A stretch of DNA of 19,207 bases. Source: Ruminococcus sp. UBA4321. GTDB lineage: Bacteria > Bacillota > Clostridia > Oscillospirales > Ruminococcaceae. Position 1 is the first letter of the stretch; every line of letters starts with the position of its first letter. This document shows, piece after piece, positions 14,760 through 19,207 of this stretch. The translations under genes were made by a program, and so were the position numbers. The notes below the pieces were generated by a model. The model was not told the DNA's origin, did not search any database, and worked only from the letters and a program-made list of their open reading frames with translations. The stretch is from the NCBI GenBank assembly GCA_002393815.1, contig DGUB01000130.1, positions 1 to 19,207 on the forward strand. The letters run 5' to 3'.

Positions 14760-15719
14760 ATGGCCGGAAAAAAACAGAAAACGATTCCCGAAACACCTCA
14801 GGAAACTACAAAAAATAAATTCATCTATACAATTCTCGTCACGATTCTGACGATTATCGCACTCATCAGCGGAAAATACAGCACAGACCATCCGCAGACC
14901 AATGCCCCGAATCAGAATATTACCGTTTCTGATGCCGAGTTTCAGGTGCATGTCATTGATGTTGGTCAGGGTGACAGCATTCTGGTTTCCGCAGACGGTC
15001 AGACTCTTCTGATTGATGCCGCCGAATCCAGTGCCGCCAGTAAAATTGTCAGCTATCTGAATGCACAGGGCATTACAGAACTCGACTGTGCCGCCGCTAC
15101 TCATATGCATGCCGACCATATCGGCGGTTTCCCGAAAGTGTTCGCTTCCGTCAAGCCGAAAGCTATGATTGAACCCGTCTTTCAGGATTCCCTGATTCCG
15201 ACAACCAAAACTTATGAAAAATATCTCGACGCTGTCGAAGCTACCGGCGCAGAATACAAAGCCCTCAAAACAGGAGATGCCTTTCAGCTCGGCGGCGCAC
15301 AGGTGACCGTACTCGGTCCCGTTTCGGAACATGCTTCTTCTCTCAATAACAGTTCTCTGGTTCTGAGAATCCAGTATGATGATATCGTCTGCATTTTCAC
15401 CGGAGATATGGAAACTCCCGAAGAAAAAACTGTCCTCTCAACTGTGGATAACTCCCAGCTGAAAGCGACTTTCCTCAAAGCCGGACATCACGGAAGCGAT
15501 ACTTCTTCCGGTACGGCGTTCCTGGAACAGGTACAGCCGGAATATGTCGCCATCTCGTGCGGCGTGGATAATAAATACGGTCATCCGGCAGAAAGTACAC
15601 TCGAACATCTCAAAGCTTATACAGATAAAATTTTCATCACGGCACAGCAGGGCGATGTTGTTTTCTTGTATGACAAAGATACTAAATCCTGCAACGTGAT
15701 TACAAGCGGCAAGGAGTAA
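14760..15719 (+). CDS. Membrane-anchored ComEC-like metallo-beta-lactamase-fold hydrolase
   Basis: This 319-residue protein has one N-terminal membrane segment (about 21-38), so the catalytic domain should lie outside the membrane. The domain begins with the ComEC/Rec2-type signature VIDVGQGDSILV. It has the zinc-binding motif H115-M-H117-A-D119-H120, then IFTGDME, and KAGHHGSD with His243-His244. In ComEC a similar domain is proposed to degrade the non-transported DNA strand. Stand-alone secreted versions like this one are common in Firmicutes, with unproven substrates. AAAGGAG at 14745-14751 lies in the last codons of ftsK, so the genes are tightly coupled. A DUF3006 gene follows by 7 bases, a frequent pairing. 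A nuclease role is inference. Confidence 0.88.
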   Translation: MAGKKQKTIPETPQETTKNKFIYTILVTILTIIALISGKYSTDHPQTNAPNQNITVSDAEFQVHVIDVGQGDSILVSADGQTLLIDAAESSAASKIVSYLNAQGITELDCAAATHMHADHIGGFPKVFASVKPKAMIEPVFQDSLIPTTKTYEKYLDAVEATGAEYKALKTGDAFQLGGAQVTVLGPVSEHASSLNNSSLVLRIQYDDIVCIFTGDMETPEEKTVLSTVDNSQLKATFLKAGHHGSDTSSGTAFLEQVQPEYVAISCGVDNKYGHPAESTLEHLKAYTDKIFITAQQGDVVFLYDKDTKSCNVITSGKE

Positions 15720-15726
15720 GATTTTT

Positions 15727-15948
15727 ATGATTTATACAATTGACCGTTTCGAGGGGGATTTCGCCGTGCTTGAACATGACGGCGGATTTACAGATTTCCT
15801 CCGGGACAAGCTTCCCCCGGATGCTCACGAAGGTGATTTGCTCGAATGGCATGACGACGGCTGGCACATTCTCCGCGAAGATACCGATTCCAGAAGACAG
15901 GCTCTCGCAGAACGCCGCCGCAGACTGCTGGAGGGAAATCAGTCATGA
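15727..15948 (+). CDS. DUF3006 domain protein
   Basis: This 73-residue acidic protein starts with the DUF3006 pattern: IDRFEGDFAVLEHDG, then LPPDAHEGDLLEW. It ends in an Arg-rich helix (ALAERRRRLLEG). The family is small, often next to ComEC-like metallo-beta-lactamase genes as here, and of unknown function. It has no signal peptide, so it should stay in the cytoplasm while its partner is outside. AAGGAG at 15711-15716 supports the ATG. It overlaps the following flavoprotein gene by 4 bases, indicating translational coupling. Confidence 0.82.
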   Translation: MIYTIDRFEGDFAVLEHDGGFTDFLRDKLPPDAHEGDLLEWHDDGWHILREDTDSRRQALAERRRRLLEGNQS

Positions 15949-17159
15949 AAATTCTCATCATCGGCGGCGGTGCGGCAGGCTGTTACTGTGCCGTTCATGC
16001 CGCGGCACTCGGTCATGAAGTCTGCATTATCGAAAAAAATCCCGGTATCGGCAAAAAACTCCGCATTACAGGCAAAGGCAGATGCAATCTGACAAACAAC
16101 TGTGACAAAGAAACTCTCATGAAAAATATCGTCCGCAACGGCAGATTTCTCTATAGTGCTTTCGCGGCGTGTTCTCCCCAGAATGTCATGGATTATTTTG
16201 AAAGCCTCGGTGTTTCGCTCAAAACCGAACGCGGAAACAGAGTATTCCCCGTCAGCGACCAGGCAGCTGAAATCGTCGGAACTTTACACCAGGAATTACA
16301 GCGTCAGCATGTCAGAATCATTCATGACAGGGCTGAATCCCTTATCATCGAAAATCAGGTCTGTACCGGCGTGAAATGTCAGAAACAGACTTACTCCGGA
16401 GACAGAGTGCTGTTAGCAGTCGGCGGTGCGACTTACCCCGGAACAGGTTCCGAAGGTGACGGCTATGCCATCGCACAGAAAGCCGGACACACTGTTACAG
16501 AATTGAAGCCTTCTCTCGTTCCGCTCGAAACGCTCGAACGCGACTGCGCCGAAATGATGGGCATTTCCCTCAAAAATGTAAAGCTGACACTCCGGCAGAA
16601 GCAAAAAATTCTCTATGAAGAACAGGGCGAAATGCTGTTTACACATTTCGGAATTTCAGGGCCTCTTGTGCTGAGTGCTTCCGCGCATCTTCCGGAACAA
16701 GCTTCCGGCTGTACCGTGCATATCGACCTGAAACCCGCACTCACGCCCGAACAGCTCGACAAGCGTCTGCAAAGAGAAATTGCCGGAATCCCCAATCAGC
16801 AGGTGACAAGCCTCTGCCGGAAACTCGTCCCGGCAAATATGGTTTCCCCTCTGCTCGGCAGATGCGGACTTTCGCCTTATCTGAAAAATCACAGTCTGAC
16901 AAAGCCCCAGAGAATACGCCTGTGTGAAGAACTCAAGAATTTTGCATTCACAGTCAGAAACACCAGACCAATGGAAGAAGGCATCATCACGCGCGGCGGC
17001 GTTTCCTGTCAGGAAGTCAACCCCAAAACTATGGAATCCAGACTGATTCAGAACCTGTTCTTTGCCGGGGAAATTCTGGATGTGGATGCTTATACCGGCG
17101 GTTTCAATTTGCAGATAGCATGGGCAACCGGCTATCTGGCGGCAATGCATTTTGAATAA
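15945..17159 (+). CDS. BaiN/HI0933-family NAD(P)/FAD-dependent oxidoreductase
   Basis: This 404-residue flavoprotein has an N-terminal FAD-binding Rossmann motif, IIGGGAAGCYCA at residues 5-16. The family-specific GKKLRITGKGRCNLTN follows, and the C-terminus closes with DAYTGGFNLQIAWATGYLAA. This is the HI0933/YhiN family; one member, BaiN, has been implicated in bile-acid metabolism, but most members are of unknown substrate. Nothing nearby belongs to a bile-acid pathway, so a specific role is not claimed. GGAGG at about 15930-15934 precedes the ATG, which overlaps the DUF3006 stop. cmk follows by 34 bases. Confidence 0.9.
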   Translation: MKILIIGGGAAGCYCAVHAAALGHEVCIIEKNPGIGKKLRITGKGRCNLTNNCDKETLMKNIVRNGRFLYSAFAACSPQNVMDYFESLGVSLKTERGNRVFPVSDQAAEIVGTLHQELQRQHVRIIHDRAESLIIENQVCTGVKCQKQTYSGDRVLLAVGGATYPGTGSEGDGYAIAQKAGHTVTELKPSLVPLETLERDCAEMMGISLKNVKLTLRQKQKILYEEQGEMLFTHFGISGPLVLSASAHLPEQASGCTVHIDLKPALTPEQLDKRLQREIAGIPNQQVTSLCRKLVPANMVSPLLGRCGLSPYLKNHSLTKPQRIRLCEELKNFAFTVRNTRPMEEGIITRGGVSCQEVNPKTMESRLIQNLFFAGEILDVDAYTGGFNLQIAWATGYLAAMHFE

Positions 17160-17193
17160 TATTTTTTATTTTAATAAAGGAGTATGATTTTTT

Positions 17194-17859
17194 ATGAAAA
17201 CAGTCAATATTGCCATTGATGGTCCCAGCGGTGCCGGAAAAAGCAGCATTTCAAAGGCGGCTGCTAAGGAACTAGGCTTTATTCATGTCGATACCGGGGC
17301 TATGTACCGCGCTATCGGTCTGTATGCCCTCCGGAATGACTGCACTGAACCCGAACAGATTGTGCAGCAGCTTGAAAAAATTCATATCGAACTGAAATTT
17401 ATCGGCGGTGTACAGCGCGTTATGCTCTGCGATGAGGATGTGACAGACTATATCCGCAGTCCCGAAGTTTCCATGGCGGCTTCCAAAGTTTCTGCTGTGC
17501 CGGAAGTCCGGAAACATCTGCTTGATTTGCAGAAAAAAATCGCCTCGGAAAATAATATCATCATGGACGGCAGAGATATCGGCACGGTTGTGCTTCCTCA
17601 TGCGGATTTGAAAATTTTTCTGACTGCTTCCGCCGAAGAACGCGCTTCCAGACGCTATCTCGAACTACGCGAAAAACCCGGATGTCCAAGCTATGAAGAA
17701 ATTCTCCGTGACATTCAGCAGAGAGATGACAACGACATGAACCGCGAAACTGCACCGCTCCGGCAGGCAGAAGATGCCGTTCTGGTTGATTCTTCCAATA
17801 TGGGCTTTCATGAGGTTGTTGAACATATCACAGCATTAATCAAAGAAACACTGGACTGA
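17194..17859 (+). CDS. cmk: Cytidylate kinase
   Basis: This enzyme phosphorylates CMP and dCMP with ATP, recycling cytidine nucleotides for RNA, DNA and phospholipid synthesis. The 221-residue protein has the P-loop GPSGAGKS at residues 10-17. The substrate-binding segments are VDTGAMYRA and DGRDIGTVV (from Asp125). The lid and C-terminal family sequence is QRDDNDMNRETAPL. AAAGGAG at 17176-17182 supports the ATG. Its order with plsC and then ispH is widespread in Clostridia. Confidence 0.97.
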   Translation: MKTVNIAIDGPSGAGKSSISKAAAKELGFIHVDTGAMYRAIGLYALRNDCTEPEQIVQQLEKIHIELKFIGGVQRVMLCDEDVTDYIRSPEVSMAASKVSAVPEVRKHLLDLQKKIASENNIIMDGRDIGTVVLPHADLKIFLTASAEERASRRYLELREKPGCPSYEEILRDIQQRDDNDMNRETAPLRQAEDAVLVDSSNMGFHEVVEHITALIKETLD

Positions 17860-17871
17860 GGAAATTTTGTC

Positions 17872-18510
17872 ATGGTATATACATTTGTAATGCTGCTCGT
17901 GCGGCTGGCGATGCATATCTGGTATCATTTGAAATTTGAAGGCAGAAAAAATATTCAGAAAGGCAAGGCTTATATTTTTGTGTCCAATCACAGAAGCTAT
18001 CTTGACCCGGTTCTGGTTGCGCTTTCCGGCTACGGAAGATTCGGCTTTATGGCGAAAAAAGAACTGTTCGAGGGAAACAAAGCCTTTGCCGCACTGATTA
18101 AATGGCTCGGCGCATTCCCGGTAGAACGCGGCTCCGGTGATATGGCTGTGATTGAAACTTCTGCCGACTGCATCCGGAACGGAAAAAATCTGCTTATCTT
18201 TCCTGAAGGCACCAGAAGCAAGGACGGACGCGTCGGAAAAGGAAAATCCGGTGTCGCACTGGTTGCCGCAAAAGTTCACGCTGATATCATTCCCATCGGT
18301 ATCAACTTCGAGGGCGAAAAACTGCATTTCCGCAGTAAAATTGTCGTCAAAATCGGCGAACCTATTCCGGCAGACAGTCTGCCTTCTACCGAAAATCTGA
18401 CAGAAAGAGAACTGCTTAAAACTCTCCGAACCGAGATTATGCCGCCGATTATGGACGGCATCCGCGCACTGGTGGACGAGCCGGCACTCCCGGAAAAAAC
18501 AAAAGCATAA
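17872..18510 (+). CDS. plsC: 1-acyl-sn-glycerol-3-phosphate acyltransferase
   Basis: PlsC transfers the second acyl chain to lysophosphatidic acid, forming phosphatidic acid at the cytoplasmic face of the membrane. The 212-residue protein has an N-terminal hydrophobic stretch. It also has the catalytic NHRSYLD box (His40, Asp45), the FPVERG segment, and the substrate motif FPEGTRS at 110-116. It lies 12 bases after cmk and ends the co-directional run, facing a convergent lipoprotein gene across a hairpin. Together with GpsA it covers two steps of phospholipid precursor synthesis. Confidence 0.95.
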   Translation: MVYTFVMLLVRLAMHIWYHLKFEGRKNIQKGKAYIFVSNHRSYLDPVLVALSGYGRFGFMAKKELFEGNKAFAALIKWLGAFPVERGSGDMAVIETSADCIRNGKNLLIFPEGTRSKDGRVGKGKSGVALVAAKVHADIIPIGINFEGEKLHFRSKIVVKIGEPIPADSLPSTENLTERELLKTLRTEIMPPIMDGIRALVDEPALPEKTKA

Positions 18511-18511
18511 A

Positions 18512-18548
18512 AATACTGCCGTGCTGAAAATTTCAGTACGGCAGTATT
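18512..18548 (-). terminator. Convergent terminator hairpin between plsC and the lipoprotein gene
   Basis: AATACTGCCGT (18512-18522) pairs with ACGGCAGTATT (18538-18548), and the stem extends inward to at least 16 pairs. On the minus strand the stem runs into TTTTTATG, so it is a good terminator for the lipoprotein gene. The plus side lacks a T run but may still slow transcription from plsC. Confidence 0.8.
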
Positions 18549-18552
18549 CAGG

Positions 18553-18846
18553 TCATGGGGTTTCGGGTTCCGGCATGACATCAGGGGCAGCCTGATAGAC
18601 TTCACTTGCCGGTACGGCTTCGGGCAGCTGTTCTTCGTCGCCGTCTATGATAATCGGCGCAGTTTCCGGCGCGTCAACGAATTCTGCATTTTCGTCATAT
18701 GCTGTCGCCGCAGGCTCGACCAGACGGGCTTCATTCGGCTGTGCTTCCGGTGTCCGGGAAGCGGCTGCTTCTTCTCCGCCGCAGGCAGTCAGCCCAAGTG
18801 CCAGCACCGGAAGAAAAATCAGCATCAGAATCGCTTTTGCTTTCAT
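18553..18846 (-). CDS. Small acidic lipoprotein of unknown function
   Basis: This 97-residue protein has a typical lipoprotein signal: a basic start, a hydrophobic core, and the lipobox LTAC with Cys22 as the lipidated residue. The mature part of about 75 residues is low-complexity, rich in Glu, Ala and Pro, with no recognisable domain. It is probably an extended surface tether or spacer outside the membrane. It has its own promoter (18887-18915), a purine-rich ribosome site before the ATG, and a strong terminator just after the stop. It is therefore an independent unit inserted between plsC and ispH. A real gene is likely from this arrangement; its role is unknown. Confidence 0.75.
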   Translation of the reverse strand: MKAKAILMLIFLPVLALGLTACGGEEAAASRTPEAQPNEARLVEPAATAYDENAEFVDAPETAPIIIDGDEEQLPEAVPASEVYQAAPDVMPEPETP

Positions 18847-18886
18847 AAAAAAATTCCTTTCCTGTGAATCTTTTGTCTTCCTGTCT

Positions 18887-18915
18887 ATTATAACATAAAT
18901 CTGTCAGAATTACAA
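18887..18915 (-). promoter_or_regulatory. Sigma-A promoter of the lipoprotein gene
   Basis: On the minus strand TTGTAA (18915-18910), 17 bases and TATAAT (18892-18887), with TG one base before the -10, form a good promoter. Transcription would start near 18880. Confidence 0.7.
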
Positions 18916-18952
18916 GAAGTTTCCCGGAAAAATTTAAAATTTTGATTCAGGC

Positions 18953-18981
18953 TTGACAAATCCTGAAAAGTGTGCTATAAT
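18953..18981 (+). promoter_or_regulatory. Perfect-consensus sigma-A promoter of ispH
   Basis: TTGACA (18953-18958), 17 bases, TATAAT (18976-18981), with the extended TGC just before the -10. It is the second fully consensus promoter in the window and starts a new transcription unit. Confidence 0.85.
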
Positions 18982-19029
18982 AAATTATGATTTCAATTTT
19001 TTTCAGGTGAAAGAAAGAAGGCGGTTTTC

Positions 19030-19207
19030 ATGAAAATCAAGGTTGCGGAATCCGCCGGATTCTGTTTCGGTGTCAGCCGTGCCGTCGATTTGGTCAACAA
19101 GGCACTGGAACAGCACAAGCCTGTCGCAACATTGGGACCTATTATTCATAATACAGATGTCGTCAATGATATGAATCGGCGTGGTGCAAGAATTATTCAG
19201 GATGTCA
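19030..19207 (+). CDS. ispH: 4-hydroxy-3-methylbut-2-enyl diphosphate reductase, N-terminal part
   Basis: IspH (LytB) performs the last step of the MEP isoprenoid pathway, giving IPP and DMAPP with a 4Fe-4S cluster. Only 59 residues are inside the window; the gene continues past the right edge. They include the cluster-binding Cys12 in AGFCFGVSRAVD and the family segment LGPIIHNTDVV with a conserved active-site His. AGAAGGCGG just upstream supports the ATG. In many Clostridia IspH is fused to ribosomal protein S1, which cannot be judged here. The product links to UppP, since undecaprenyl lipids are built from IPP. Confidence 0.95.
   Translation, partial: MKIKVAESAGFCFGVSRAVDLVNKALEQHKPVATLGPIIHNTDVVNDMNRRGARIIQDV

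Noticed and set aside
14703..15332. 209-codon minus-strand frame inside the metallo-beta-lactamase gene
   Set aside because: It is a shadow of a gene with clear zinc-binding motifs, with no ribosome site or family signal.
1..19207. CRISPR arrays, insertion sequences, tRNA or rRNA genes, riboswitches
   Set aside because: I saw no regularly spaced repeats, transposase motifs, cloverleaf sequences or conserved RNA leader elements, though a reading by eye can miss diverged RNAs.

Overview
The window reads as chromosomal core DNA of a spore-forming, low-to-mid GC Gram-positive of the Clostridia. It is most likely a Ruminococcus-like member of the Oscillospiraceae; this placement is inference from gene content and codon use, not a database match. 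Supporting signs are a complete spoIIA operon (spoIIAA-spoIIAB-sigF), a TepA/UppP/FtsK-SpoIIIE block, strong AGGAGG-type ribosome sites, consensus sigma-A promoters and a cmk-plsC-ispH order typical of Clostridia. I saw no rRNA, tRNA, CRISPR array, insertion sequence or prophage module.

Layout. 1-640: the C-terminal tail of an unknown gene with its terminator, then an AT-rich promoter region and a small XRE-type regulator. 776-1202: a single-gene unit with a strong promoter, encoding an HPr-like protein that lacks the catalytic histidine. 1201-2316 (minus): a secreted S11-family D,D-carboxypeptidase with altered active-site motifs. 2471-4308: pgi plus a small P-loop protein. 4339-5148: yceD (DUF177) and rpmF with a perfect sigma-A promoter and a terminator. 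5171-6096: two unrecognised, AT-richer genes. 6122-8766: gpsA and a NUDIX-MutY fusion. 8755-10254 (minus): the spoIIA operon behind a candidate Spo0A-controlled promoter. 10310-18510 (plus): a long co-directional run of tepA, uppP, ftsK/spoIIIE, a membrane-anchored ComEC-like metallo-beta-lactamase hydrolase, a DUF3006 protein, a BaiN/HI0933 flavoprotein, cmk and plsC. 18512-18892 (minus): a small lipoprotein gene. 18953-19207: a perfect promoter and the start of ispH.

How the genes fit together. The sporulation genes (SpoIIAA/AB/SigF switch, the SpoIIIE-type translocase, the TepA-like ClpP-fold protease) sit beside envelope-building genes (UppP undecaprenyl-PP recycling, D,D-carboxypeptidase, GpsA and PlsC for phospholipid precursors, IspH for isoprenoids). 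Central metabolism (Pgi, Cmk) and translation (L32) fill the rest.

Most of the window is ordinary. No previously undescribed multi-gene system is evident. The points most worth a second look are the His-less HPr-like protein, the NUDIX-MutY fusion, the D,D-carboxypeptidase with KAS in place of KTG, and the 10-bp-phased pair of Spo0A-box-like sites upstream of spoIIAA.
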